Part shown: piece after piece, positions 33,701 to 47,165 of the stretch | Position numbering within the stretch: position 1 is the stretch's first letter | How the letters are laid out: every line of letters begins with the position of its first letter | Assembly: GCA_037953625.1 (NCBI GenBank) | Contig: CM075649.1 | Coordinates: 101,189,290-101,253,289, forward strand | DNA length: 64,000 bases | Reading direction: 5' to 3' | From: Crotalaria pallida | Lineage: Eukaryota; Streptophyta; Magnoliopsida; Fabales; Fabaceae | Program-made: the position numbers and the translations under genes | Notes under the pieces: generated by a model | What the model saw: only the letters and a program-made list of their open reading frames with translations | The model's database searches: none | What the model was told of the DNA's origin: nothing

Positions 33701-36700
33701 ACTACTTCAATACGACACTCATACCTCACCGCGTATATAAATGTCTTTTAAAATCTTTAAAGTTTTAGCTTTTATTTAGCGGCTTAATCCTAACAGTCGG
33801 CTCGTTCTTGGTGCAACCCTTCAACGAAGCCCGACCACTAATCGTAAACTATTCCCCCTAAATCTCATTGGCCCCAGGCCACAAATCACTTTCTCATCTT
33901 ATCATCCACATTCTCAAAACTCATCCTCAATCACATTCTCAGTCACATCATCAACAACCTTTCCTCGTCTTTCCAAAACATCTTTCGCAAAACTTTTCGA
34001 AAACAAGATTTCACAAAGCTTTCTTTCAAAAATAATCTTTCCAAAACTTTCACAAAAGTATCATTTTCACAAAGGCACTTTCAAAAATCTCTTTTCAAAA
34101 CCTTTTTCAAAGATCACATTTTTGGGTGAGTGTTAATGGAGGAGCAAGCTCAACTCAACACTAAGCTTCTTCCCAAAAACATGCACGAGGAATCTCATCT
34201 TTACTCGACCACTTTCTCACTTTCTCAGATCATCCTCACTCTGTATCTCATCCCTTTACTCACATCATCTTTCTCTCTTTCTCAATCGTTCTTATAACTT
34301 TCTCATTATTCTTTACTCATTGCTTATTCCTTTCTCATTTAGTTCTCATACTTCTTATTTATTTCTCTTTTCCATCCTTATCCTCTTACTTTCACGGTTT
34401 CATCATCGCCATTCACTATCCAGACAAAGTTACACAATATCTAACAAAATAAATTTTGCACAGCAAGTAAACATTTAGGGATGCACAGCCAGTAAACATT
34501 TAGTATGCAACCTAACGTCTAACACACACATATTTGGATCTCCTAATCCGCAGTACTCTCGCAATCCGTCTATTCGAATTGCGAGCAACCACGTTATGGG
34601 ATCACCGCGCTCTCACTCACCTGGATGACGACACATCCAATGACTTTCCGAGATTTCCAGTCGTAATCCTTGCCACGCTTCCTTTGCGTCCGACACCCGA
34701 ACTAGACATTTTCCCCGTGCGTTAGAAACGATTTACGTAGATTCTTAATTTCGTTTTAAAACACTTTGAAATAATTCCCTTTTTAAAGGCACATTGCCAA
34801 TATCCAAAAGATTTTTAATTTCCAAGTCATTTCTTTTATAAAACGTTTCCAAGGAAAACTTCTTAAAACAATTTCTTTTCCAAAACAGAGTCTATTTCTC
34901 ATAGTTCAAAACACTTGGGTTGAAAAAAAATCATTTTCCTTAAATCAAATACAAAAATTCAAAAAGGCAAAACTTCAAAACCAATCAACTTGATTTATTG
35001 AATTTCTAAGCTTTATAACGTTATCACACACTGATCAAATAATATCAATTAAGAATTTCAAATTAGTTTAAGTTGTTTAAATCATTTCTTTTTCAAGTAA
35101 AACATTGTTCATGACTAAACTTCACAAACAGTATCCAAAACAATTCTAATACATCCAAGCAGCACAAAGAGCAATCATATACACAATTCAAAGTATTCAA
35201 AGCATACACAAACACACACACAAGAAGTCACATTTTCAATCATTCAAAATCATTAACTAAATTAAATTAATTAAATTACTCTTAAGAAAATAATTTAATT
35301 TAATCCTTTTAATTAATTAAACAAAACCGAATTACACAGCTTAATAATTTCCTAATCACAATTAGATTTAAAACTAAAAATCATTAAATCAACTTTACAA
35401 AAATTCCTTTCTATCAAATCAGATTAACTTATTTATTTAAAATCAAAAGGTAAAAGTAAACACACATCACTTTCATGAAGACACATTTTTCAATCATGTT
35501 AACATGTATTAACCGAATTATACATACATAATATTGCAAAAGTTTGATGCACAAAAAAAACTTAGAATCATGGAATTATTTCTGTACTTTATAATTAAAA
35601 CCAAGAGCATACAGTAGGAGAATCAACAAATTTTTATTTTTATTTTTATTTTTTTTATTTTTTTATTTTTTATTTTTTAATTTCATTGTTAAAACAAAAT
35701 CAACACAATAATTTAAATCACCAAACATCACACATGCATGCATTTTTGAAATCTTAAATTCATTTAACCTCATGATGAATGCAACTTACATGAGGGACAA
35801 CATAGTCTCTACCTAGTACCTAGGATAGCTTAAAGTCAACATGCAGCAAGACAATGTTTTTATTTTTTTCAACACACACAACAATCAATCAAGTCATCTT
35901 ATTATTTAGAGTTTATTTTTAAAACATCATGCAGTAACAAAATCTTCTTTAACATGCATAAAATAAACTCAAGTTCATTATTTAATAAAAATCAAGGTTG
36001 TACTTTAAATCTTTAAAAGTGACATGTAAACACTTAAAATCATTAGATCTATTCCTAGGACAAACATGCATCCACTTTTCATAAAATAAAAACATGAATT
36101 TCATTTTTAATTAAGTATGGCCGAATGGCCTTCTAGGAAATAAGGTGTACACATAATTCAAATATTCAATCAAATAAAGTTTATACTTAAAATCAATTTT
36201 AAAGCTTTGTTTCTTTAATTTCCTTCTTAAAACCGTAACACACACACAAAAGGAAAACTTGGTTTTTCTCTTAAAATTAACATGCAACTTATAGATCTAA
36301 ACATATTCATGCTTGAAGAAAATCATTTTAAAACTCACTTCTTTACTTCCCTTTTGAAACCGTGGCACACATAAAAGAAAACATGATCTTTTCATTAAAA
36401 CCAAATATGCACAAGTTTAAACACTAGATCAAAACATGTTCTTTCTCAAAAATTTATTTAAAACTTGTTACCTTAATTTTTTCCTTGAAACCGAACAGTA
36501 CAGAGAAGGAAACATACTCTTTTCTCTTGAAAAAATAACATGCAATTAAAGATTTAAACATTTTTCATTCATCAAGCAAAAATAATTACATACACACACT
36601 TAGATCAACTAAGATAATTCACAAAATTACATGTAAAACCATAGACTTAAATCTTTTTATAGATCAAGTTTAGATCATGAAATTTTTCATCACATAAACA

Positions 36701-39495
36701 TGAAAATGCACCTAGATCATGGTATAACAAAAAGATCTCACAAAAGGTTTAACATGCAAACCAAAAATTTCACCTTACAAGTAAACAAACTTAGATCAGG
36801 AATTTAGTCATCAAACCATCACATAAACACACATGATTCACGGTTTAAGGCAAGAAACATAGACATGCAAAGAGATTTAATTTAAGCTTTCACAAAATCT
36901 TTAGCCATTCTTTTGATCTTTAAGATTTTAGTTAGAAAAATATTAGATCAAGCAAGAAAATCCTCAACCGAAACATAGAGCATAAAGATCACATATTACA
37001 AATTAATTAGAGTCCTTAAAGTCCATGATTAAAGAAGATCACCACAAAAGATCATCTCTCAATCATAAAAATGAACATGCAAAGAAAGAAAATGAAGAAA
37101 ATCTACAAACTAAGAAAAGAAAACTAAGCTATTACAAATTCTTCTTCTTGAGCTTTGGTTCCTACCATAAAAGGGATTGGCCTTCTAGCTCCTAAGGCTC
37201 TTGATCTACAAGGGAAAAGCTTGGGTGAACTTGGATCTCCTTCTTCTTACTTCCTCCATGTCCACGTTTCAACTCTCTTCTCTCCCTCTCTTTTCTTTTC
37301 TTTTTCTTTCTCTAAGAGTAAAATGGACTCTTAGAGATTGTGTTTCTAGTGTGGCTACGGTGGAAGTGGGAAATGAGAAGTGAGTGGTGGATGAACTAAG
37401 GCTTTTTGATAAATAGGCTAACTCACAATTCCCTCTTTGCCCTTAAGCTTTGATTTGGTTACACACAAGTGGAGGGGCGTTTTTGGGCTTCTAAATAATT
37501 GCATGGATAAGGGTCATCAAGTCAAGGGGACAAAGTGGAGTGGGCTAGGTCTTAGGGGTCATATTAGGCTTAAAACTAGTTAGGAGATAGTTAGGGTTTG
37601 GCCATTTAGTTTAGTTTGGTTTTAACTAGGTTTCCTCTTAGTTTTGGCTTACTTACTCACTAAGTTTCTAACAATTATACCCCTAACATACATACACACA
37701 CATACACGTATGATCATACACACATATATATACATACATGCTCCACATTTTTATTTTCTACTTACATCAATTCACACAATAATACAATTAATTCAAACAA
37801 TCACATTCGCACAATAATTTTCACACATCATACAGTACCCACACACATTAAATCAAGCACATTTCACATAAAAATTCATGCCAAATCAATCCATTCATTT
37901 TCTTCAAAGCAAAATTTCAAAAACTCGTATTTCACAGTTCAGAAAATAAATTTTTGTAAAACAACCCATAAAATTCCAAAAATTATATTTTAAAAATCTA
38001 AGTTTCAAGACGATCGTTTTGATATAAAGTTCGCAAAAATCCGAATTACGGATAAAAAGTTATGAATTTTTAAAGTTAACAACTCAAAAACTTTATTTCA
38101 AACAAAAATCACTTTCTAGAAAAATCACAATTCATTTCTTAAAAATCAAACCAACAAAATCATTCACTTTAATTCTTTTTCACACAAAATATTTTTCTTA
38201 AAATCCTTTATATCCCAAACTTCAATATTTATTTCGACGAAATCGTTTACGCACGTACGAGAAAAATGCGGGGTGTTACATGCAAGACTCAAGTTCCTTG
38301 CTTTATCAAAGATCAACCACAAATCACCACATGCATGAGAAGATCAAAGCAAATAAATAAATTTAAGCACAAACTTCAAGCGAAACCGTGACAAGAAGGA
38401 TTACAAGTTAAAGATCAAAACTTTTAAACACAAATGTTCAAGATCAAGGCTTAAAAATAACATGCATGTCATTTAGACTTCAAGATCACTTAAAAGAAAC
38501 ACATGCATCACAAAACTTTAAGTTCAAACAAAGTTTATCTTAAAGTCCTTTACAATACAACATGAAATACACTTAAAACTCTCAAAACTCAAATAACTAC
38601 CTTAAATCAAAAATCCTAACTTCAAGCTTCAAGATCTCTCTCCTCTTCTCCTAGGTTAGCTTCGGCCTTCTCTCCTTCTTGGGGTTGATGGGTGATTTTC
38701 TTCTTGAGTTTTGGAGAAGGGAGTGTGTGGAGGAGAAGGATCAAGGGTATTAGGTTAAGAGGCTTGGATTTTCACTCTCCCTCTCCTCTCTTCTCTCTCG
38801 GCCCTCTCTCTTTCTCTTTAGGTCTCAAGAGCTTGTTGTGCTCTTGGACCAAGTGTTTGTGGAAGAAGGAAATGAAGAGTGAAGGAAATGAAATTAAGAA
38901 ATGAATGAGAATGAATGCAAATGAACTAAGGGCTAAAGCTTATATAGGCAATTCGTGGACTTCCTATCTTGCCCTTGGTAAATTCGGTCATGTGTGTAAG
39001 GGTGAGGGGTAGTTTTGGCTCTTCAATTTGTTGCATGGGTGGAATTTAGCAAGGGGACATCTATGAGTGATTTAAGGCTTTAGGTCATTTCATGCATGGT
39101 TTATTTCTACTAATTAATTTCCTTTTGGTCCTAATTCATCCCATAAGCTTCTTATCTTAAAAAAAATAAAATCCTAGCATGCATACATGCATACACATAC
39201 ACGTAGCACACATACACACATACACATAGGAAATAAAATTTTTCTCATACAATTACTCATGTTTACAAATCACAATTTCTTTAAAGCTTAAAAATATCAA
39301 ATACACAACCATTCCAAAACTCAATTTAAAAACTCATTGTATTTTTCCATGAAAACCATTCCTTTAAAATTTTTCATCACTTTGAAATCATGAAATAAGA
39401 AATTCATTCAAGAAAATACTCTTTCAAAAACACTTTTCTCAAAAATAAATCTCTTTAGTATTTAAAACAATACGAGGAATTTGCGGGTCGTCACA
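27782..39495 (-). repeat. 3' LTR of the giant-LTR element, with nested solo LTR
   Basis: Matches 40771-47160. It is interrupted at 32417-38280 by a solo LTR. Relative to the other LTR it lacks about 554 bp at position 29732, with a CAT microhomology at the breakpoints. The promoter TATA (minus strand) is at about 38945-38938, only ~555 bp from the LTR start, so R plus U5 make up most of the LTR. Confidence 0.9.
32417..38280 (-). mobile_element. Nested solo giant LTR (5864 bp)
   Basis: Reads TGTAACACCCCGATTCGG at the left and GCGGGGTGTTACA at the right; target duplication TGCAA at 32412-32416 and 38281-38285. The uninterrupted target is visible in the other LTR near 45945. It is the reverse-oriented relative of the 13017-24205 solo LTR; on the minus strand a TATTTAT box is near 37417. 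No interior or second LTR is present, as expected after LTR-LTR recombination. Confidence 0.88.
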
Positions 39496-39508
39496 TTCTC
39501 CCCAACTT
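39496..39508 (-). promoter_or_regulatory. Polypurine tract
   Basis: AAGTTGGGGAGAA on the minus strand, immediately before the 3' LTR start TGTGACG. It would prime plus-strand DNA synthesis. Confidence 0.85.
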
Positions 39509-40755
39509 AAAGATTTCTCGTCCCCGATAAATACGTTGCGGATTGGGCAGCAGGACACAAAATTTTCCCATCACGGTGAGGTCCATGAGAAAATTCTCAT
39601 TCTCGCTTCATGATCGTATTCCCCTTTGCTGACATCATTCGCTTTGCCGTGCTCCTCGTTCTGTTGCTTCCAGACGAAGAAGCCTCACAGGCGCCACCGC
39701 TTGCGTGTTGAATCGGGTCAAGTCCAACGGACTAACCGAAGAGGATATCGCTCCTTTAACCGATCGTCGTTACAAAGAGTCCAACTGTAGGTACAAACTT
39801 AGGGAAAATCAAGCAAACATAAATTCACACATCTCCAAAAGCACGAGGTTTCACCTAAAATCCTTAGGTACTCACTACTTTCTATAACTCTGGGTTCTCA
39901 ATAATTCTTAAGTAACTACTCCTTCCTTTAGTTCTCCTTTTAACTCTAAGGCTTTCATCCGTCATTTCTCCGACTTAAGAGGAATTCTATTGCAACTTTG
40001 GTTTTACTATCTCAAAACAACCTCACTTTTCTCATTAGATTCATCCTAAATATTAATCACGCCTATCACTTCCATCTTCTAAACCTCTGGTCATGGTATA
40101 AGGCAACCCTAGTCATCAAACTTTCCTCTAATAACCGGTAACATACACCTCTTTTCTTCCTTGTATCTCCCCAACTTCGATCAAACTTACTACTAAATTC
40201 ACCATTGTCCTCCATTTTATTCAATTTCGACCATTGATCCATCCTTGAGCATTCAAGCCTAAGCTATCTGGGTAACTATGACACTTCCAATTCCACAAAT
40301 CGGGTTAATGAATCTTGGAAAGGATCGGCAAGGCTAAGGTTTAATAGTAGGGTTTAGGAAGAAAAGGTTCGAATTCCTACTATACTGACAGTTTTTGTTG
40401 AAGCAATTCAACAAACACGGGGATCCAGGGATGATATCCTATACTCTTAGAGGTAATAACTATCCTTGTGCAAAGGTACGTCAAGGTCAACAAACTGGGG
40501 TCTATCAAACGATAATGCAACATCAAAGGTTAGGGGGTCTCAATCTTAGAATCTATTCACTTTCTACTTGGTCTACTTTCCTCAAACTACAGGTTCCTTA
40601 GACTAGTACAGCAGGCACTAAACCACAAACAGAGTCTAATATCCTAGAAAGACAAGAACTTGACCTTATACTCCTATCCTTACACTAACAAACACACAGA
40701 GTCACACAAACAAAGCATGTAAGCCCATGCTTAAGGCCACTAAGGATTACCATAA

Positions 40756-40767
40756 GCTCTGATACCA
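40756..40767 (-). promoter_or_regulatory. tRNA-iMet primer binding site
   Basis: TGGTATCAGAGC on the minus strand, three bases after the 5' LTR. It is complementary to the 3' end of plant initiator tRNA-Met, the primer used by many Ty1 and Ty3 elements. Confidence 0.92.
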
Positions 40768-40770
40768 TTC

Positions 40771-43700
40771 TATAACAGCCCGATTTTCGTAACACCGAAT
40801 AATCATCATTTATTGAATAAGTTGCTAAAAATGAGACCAATTTTTTTTTTTGTAAACACATTATTGAAAAGTCATTGGTGTACTTAACTTCCTTTGCCGA
40901 AAACCGAGTTGTTACTAAAAAATTTCTTTACATGAACTTCCAAATTTCTCAAATGACTTCATTCATTTCCTTTATGTTTCACCTTCATCATTTTCACCAA
41001 TTATGGATAACAAGTATCCACACAAGACTTGACATGGTTGATGTTCTTTTAAAACATAAGTTCCGACAGTTCACAAAATAAAAGTGGGCATAATTACATA
41101 AGTGGTACATTACTACGTTAATCCTTGACTCACAAATACTAACAACAGACTTAGACTAATAACACTACCCTTAAACCTTACGGTCAAAAACGACCGGATG
41201 GAGTTTCCATTTCTTCTTGCGCCCTTTATTCGCTCCCGAAGGTGATGATCTCTGCCGCTGCTCTCTCATTGTCGTTCAACTCTAACTCCACTCCACATAA
41301 AGTGGTGGAGCTTTCCGGAGTCTCATTCCGCACCTTCTCTTCATAGCTTCTGTATCCTCGTACGGTGACTTGTCCCAAATGCGGCTCCAAGTTGACTTCG
41401 CTCAGTTTGTGATCCGGGTCCTGAATCACTATCTGAGTGTAGCCAGTCCATACCCAGCCATAGGGGGTAGACTTCCAACCATTTCCATTCCTTTTCCAGG
41501 TGGTGATCTCCATACAATGCTCCATCTGCCTGTTGAGATACCAGCAACACCGATATGCCACCGAACAGGAGAGAGTAAGCGATCCGAACGACGCATCGTC
41601 AACGGTGTGGGTTTACGATAGGCAAGATATCAAGACAATACAAACATAGCAACACAACACACATACAACATAACAATCAAGTATATTATCATTATCATTC
41701 TCTACCAATTTATCATTATCATCATCTTGCCAAACTTAATTCATTTCTCAACATAATCATTCTTTATTTCTCAATTTATTTCTCATACTCAACTTTCAAG
41801 TCCATCACTTTCAATCACTTCCCTCTTCATGGGGTTTCCTTCATCTTTCTATACTTTCCATTCTCGCTTCCTTTCTCATTATCAATATTTCATAAACTTT
41901 TGCTTCCCTTAATTATAAATCTTTTCTTATCACGTCTTATTGAATTATGACCATCGATGATCGGGGGAGTTAAAGTATCATCGAGGTACTCGTTTCTTTC
42001 GCAGTTAGCACACACGTCTAAAATCTACATCTCCTCGGTCATCCACCCAACCTAGTCGGAAGCAAACAGGAGTACAGGACCTTTACCGTGCGGGCACGAC
42101 AGCTGTCTCAACAATCAATTGGCTCCAAGCCAAGAGAACTGTAGAAAACTCGGGTACAGTCTCAAATCAATTCATATCATATCAATTCATATATAATCAA
42201 GGCACACTGTAGAAAAATCGGGTACAGTGGCAATCAAAATGCCCCACTCGAGTCCCTCTCACTGTTCAAGATTTGCAATCTAGGGGGCGTCAGTACTATT
42301 CTAGTTGCGCTGCAGAACTTACCACGACTTTGGCCCCCAGTCCCTACCACGTTCGTATGCCGCATGTGGAGTTCGTTCTGCCTAGAAAGTACTCAAGACT
42401 TCTTGACGTTTCACCGTCATCGTCCTCCCCTAATGCAATCTCCACCTGAGTATCCGCAGATACCCATGGTTCCTTCCTCTCCACTACTTCGATATCACAC
42501 TCATAGCTCACCGCGTTCGCATTTGTTAATGTCTTTTAAATTCTTTTATCTTTTTAATTATCCTAATGGTCGGCTCATCCTTAGTGCATCCCTTCAACGA
42601 GTCCCGACCGCTATCTTTCAACATCACTGTTCCTTTCTTTTCTCAACATAGCACAGAGCTGGGATTGCCTCGGCAAACTTGCATCTCATATCACAAGCTT
42701 TCTCCAAAATATCATTTCATAAACCTTCACAAAATATCGTTTCATAGGCTTTCACAAAACATCATTTCATAAACTTTAACAAAACATTATTTCATAAACC
42801 TTCACAAAATATCGTTTCATAGGCTTTCACAAAACATCATTTCATAAACTTTCACAAAACATTATTTCATAAACTTTCACAAAATATCGTTTCATAACTT
42901 TCACAAAACATCTTTTGTAAACTTTCTCAAAATCTCGTTTTGTAAACTTTCTCAAAAATCTAGTTTTGTAAATCTTTCCAAAAATCTCATTTTGTAAACC
43001 TTTCAAAAATCTCCTTTTTCATAAACTTTCGCAAAAATCCCCTTTTGTAAACTTTCTCAGAAACCTAGTTTCATAAACTCTTTTCAAAAATCTCTTTACA
43101 TAAACTTTCTCAAAAATCTCATTTTGTAAACTTTTCTCAAAAATCTCATTTTGTAAACTTTTTCGAAGATTTCATTTCATTGAGAACTAATGGAGGAGCA
43201 AGCTCAACTCAACACCAGTCTCTTTCCAACAACACTGACAAAGGAGCCAAGCTCCACTCAGATCACATCTTGCATCAAAAACAACATTACTTTCCCCAGC
43301 TCTGGCTCATCCTCATCATTATCATCAATTCTTTCCCCAATCTTAACTCTTTATCTCTTTTCCAATCCATCTTATATCTTTTATCATTATTCCTTTCTCT
43401 TTGTGTCTTTTGCTTTTACAAACTTATTCATTTCATTTTCATTTTCAGGACGTAACAGACGTCCATCAGCATACTAATTATATTAATCAACAATTTAATT
43501 ATCATCATGCATAATTAAATAAATAAACATAAACATGCTATATCACATCATCAACATATAAATTCATCACACAACAATACGTGGTCTTTGTCTACTTCGT
43601 ATAAGTGGCCACCCAATACAAACAATTGCCACTATACTACTGACTCAGATCCACTAAGTTCCGATCTTTGAGCTGATCCGGAACGTCCTAATAAATCACC

Positions 43701-46700
43701 TAAATACCACAGTGTCTTAGGAAAGCTTCTCTCTCACCTCAGGTCCAGCGATTAAATGCGCACGGTCTCCTCGGATCCTTTTCGCTGCCGGCTGCCCCAA
43801 TCCCTCGTCTTTAACATTCCTCGTATTAAATAAAACACGTTTACGTTACTAACTTGTATTAAAAAAATCTTTTCTTAGCTCAAAACACTTTTCATTTCTC
43901 GTCGGGTAACGTAGAACATAATTATTTTTCTCAAAACAACTCTAACTTTCTCTGGTACTTTGAGTACCTCAAAACCATTTGAAAACATCTAATAAAATAA
44001 TTTAACCCAATTGATTTGGTTGCTGGTCCGTCTTGGACAGCACCTTAAACATATCCAAAAACACCGAAAAATTCACCGTTTTTAATCCGACTTTTTCTCA
44101 AATCAATTACCACTTGAAAACCATACTTTAAATCATGTGAATACGTTTTTTTAAAGTTGAGGAACAACTTTAAATAATTCTGGACAGCAAAGGATTACTT
44201 CACAAAATCACTTTAATAAAAACCCGAAAACGTAGTAAAAACACTTTTGTTTCAAATAATTCTTTAACTCAAAATTAACACTTTAACACTTTAGAATTCA
44301 AGCTTTTTCAATAAATATGAACTTAGGACAGCCACTAAACATGTCCCATGTTTCCAAATAAATCAAATCGAATTATCGTAAAATCAATTAATTTTAAAAT
44401 CAATTACGTATTCAAATATTTTCCAAAACACACTCAAATAACAAACAACACTTGATAAATCAAATCATTTAAATCATCCACTTTTCAAATATCAATTAGC
44501 ATGAAGAATAGTCACATTAAATTTCCAAATCATTCATTTTCAAATAAACACCTTCACAATCCAACACTCATTCACTTATTCAATCACATAATCACTTTTC
44601 AAAACCATTTCATTTTCATAAAAAAAAAACACTTAGTTATACATATACTCACAAACCGAATTGAACCAAAGATGTAAACCAAGCGCATTTGTTTTTCTTG
44701 CTTTAAACAACTTAATTTATTTCAAGCATTTAGACTCCACTTTCTTTTTCATGAAACAAAATTATTTAATCTTCCTTTTACTCTTGACCGAATGCACACA
44801 CATATATATATTTAAACACAAAACTTTTTTCCAAACCATTTAATTTAGCATTATTTCACAAAACACACTCATTGCTTTTAAGTCACTTCATTGAAAAAGG
44901 ATCCTAGTCTAGTTAGCATGCATTGGCCGAATCTCATCATGGTCAAAACAAGGTTTTTGGGTTCATTTTTTAACATGCAAAAATTAAGATTAATGGGTTT
45001 AATCATGCACTCTCTCACACAAAACTCAAAAAAAATATCATTTCCTTTTTGAAGCTCAAAACCGAAATCATCATCATAACTTCAAACCAAGTTTTCATTT
45101 TAATTCTTTTGCATGCACTTTAGAAATCCTTAGATCAAGAAGAAATCACATGCATGTGTCCCTTTTATGAAAAACAAAACATAATCTCTTGGTTTTAAGC
45201 TTAGGCCGAATATTCATCACCAAAAATCAAGATTAAATTTCAAATCTTTAACATGCAAGAACACAAAACATAAATCAAGACAAAAATCATTTTTCAAAGC
45301 TTGTTTCCTTGGTTTCCTTGTCAAAACCGTGATGATCATTAAAAAGATCAAATCTTTTTACTCCAAAAACAACATGCATGACTCAAGATCAAAGCTTTTT
45401 CCACAAAACATGTAAGAATCAAAGATAATTGTAGATCAACATAAGCACTTTCAACTTATTTTTCAAAGAGACATGAAAATAACTTTTCAAGGCCAAACAT
45501 TAGCATGCATGTACTTTGATCTTTTAGATCAAGCCATAAAATCAATCATAATAGTACAAATCAAAGATCAAAAATCATTTTGGGTAAAAAAAGGTCAAAA
45601 CCGTGACATGCATTGAGGAAAGACTAAATCTTTTTGTTCAAAGATCACATGCAAAGCCCAAGAACAAAACTTTTTCAAGGATCAAGACAAAATCATGGCT
45701 CTATCAAAGATCAAATCGAAACCAAGACATTTCAACAACTCAAATCAACTTTTCCAAGTATAAAGTTAACATGCAATGACTTAGATCAAATTAGAAAGCA
45801 TCAAGACTTAATCTTTAGTCATGGCCGAATTACATAGCTCTTGGTTTAGTGTTTTACAAGTTCATTTAACTCTTAAAAATTCAAGATCAAAGCATAAATA
45901 ATACATGCAAAGGAAAATGAGGATCACAAAGCCACAAAATCAAACATGCAAGACTCAAGTTCCTTGCTTTATCAAAGATCAACCATAAATCACCACATGC
46001 ATGAGAAGATCAAAGCAAATAAATAAATTTAAGCACAAACTTCAAGCGAAACCGTGACAAGAAGGATTACAAGTTAAAGATCAAAACTTTTAAACACAAA
46101 TGTTCAAGATCTAGGCTTAAAAATAACATACATGTCATTTAGACTTCAAGATCACTTAAAAGAAACACATGCATCACAAAACTTTAAGTTCAAACAAAGT
46201 TTATCTTAAAGTCCTTTACAATACAACATGAAATACACTTAAAACTCTCAAAACTCAAACAACTACCTTAAATCAAAAATCCTAACTTCAAGCTTCAAGA
46301 TCTCTCTCCTCTTCTCCTAGGTTAGCTTCCGCCTTCTCTCCTTCTTGGGGTTGACGGGTGATTTTCTTCTTGAGTTTTGGAGAAGGGAGTGTGTGAAGGA
46401 GAAGGATCAAGGGTATTAGGTTAAGAGGCTTGGATTTTCACTCTCCCTCTCCTCTCTTCTCTCTCGGCCCTCTCTCTTTCTTTTTAGGTCTCAAGAGCTT
46501 GTTGTGCTCTTGGACCAAGTGTTTGTGGAAGAAGGAAATGAAGAGTGAAGGAAATGAAATGAAGAAATGAATGAGAATGAATGCAAATGAACTAAGGGCT
46601 AGAGCTTATATAGGCAATTCGTGGACTTCCTATCTTGCCCTTGGTAAATTCGGTCATGTGTGTAAGGGTGATGGGTAGTTTTGGCTCTTCAATTTGTTGC

Positions 46701-47160
46701 ATGGGTGGATTTTAGCAAGGGGACATCTAGGAGTGATTTAAGGCTTTAGGTCATTTCATGCATGGTTTATTCTACTAATTAATTTCCTTTTGGTCCTAAT
46801 CCATCCCATAAGCTTCTTATCTTAAAAAAAATAAAATCCTAGCATGCATACATGCATACACATACACGTAGCACACATACACACATACACATAGGAAATA
46901 AAATTTTTCTCATACAATTACTCATGTTTATAAATCACAATTTCTTTAAAGCTTAAAAATATCAAATACACAACCATTCCAAAACTCAATTTAAAAACTC
47001 ATTGTATTTTTCCATGAAAACCATTCCTTTAAAATTTTTCATCACTTTGAAATCATGAAATAAGAAATTCATTCAAGAAAATACTCTTTCAAAAACACTT
47101 TTCTCAAAAATAAATCTCTTTAGTATTTAAAACAATACGAGGAATTTGCGGATCGTCACA
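40771..47160 (-). repeat. 5' LTR of the giant-LTR element
   Basis: A 6390-bp LTR. Its terminal TG has mutated (TATAACA on the plus strand where the partner has TGTAACA). Over the first ~300 bases I count about five differences from the other LTR, implying a fairly recent insertion. The minus-strand TATA (CTATATAAG) is at about 46613-46605. Confidence 0.9.
42705..43180 (-). repeat. Degenerate tandem array in the 5' LTR
   Basis: About 18 degenerate units of roughly 26 bp built on TTTCATAAACTTTCACAAAA, with a later variant TTTTGTAAACTTTCTCAAAA. The array is absent from the partner LTR because of the 554-bp deletion there. Related arrays lie at about 22260-22640 and 33960-34110 in the solo LTRs. 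Confidence 0.85.
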
Positions 47161-47165
47161 CATAT

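Larger units (their letters stand above)
39496..40770 (-). other. Non-coding interior of the giant-LTR element
   Basis: 1275 bp between the LTRs. No frame on the minus strand reaches a meaningful length, and the 39705 and 40395 plus-strand ORFs carry no motif. It preserves only the two replication priming sites at its ends. Confidence 0.8.
27782..47160 (-). mobile_element. LARD-like giant-LTR retrotransposon with non-coding interior
   Basis: On the minus strand the element starts TGTGACGATCCGC (47160) and ends GGGTTGTTACA (27782), flanked by CATAT on both sides (27777-27781 and 47161-47165). LTRs are 40771-47160 (6390 bp) and 27782-39495 (5845 bp after removing a nested solo LTR). The interior is only 1275 bp. 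It keeps a tRNA-iMet primer site and a polypurine tract but has no gag or pol. Long LTRs around a short non-coding core define large retrotransposon derivatives. The primer site and AGTTGGGGAGAA tract are of the type used by chromoviruses (Del/Tekay), the likely helper, by inference. Confidence 0.9.

Noticed and set aside
40756..40767. A tRNA-like match
   Set aside because: It is only the 12-base complement of the initiator tRNA 3' end used as a retrotransposon primer site; there is no cloverleaf.
42705..43180. CRISPR-like regular repeats
   Set aside because: The units are adjacent degenerate tandem repeats without unique spacers, in plant LTR DNA.
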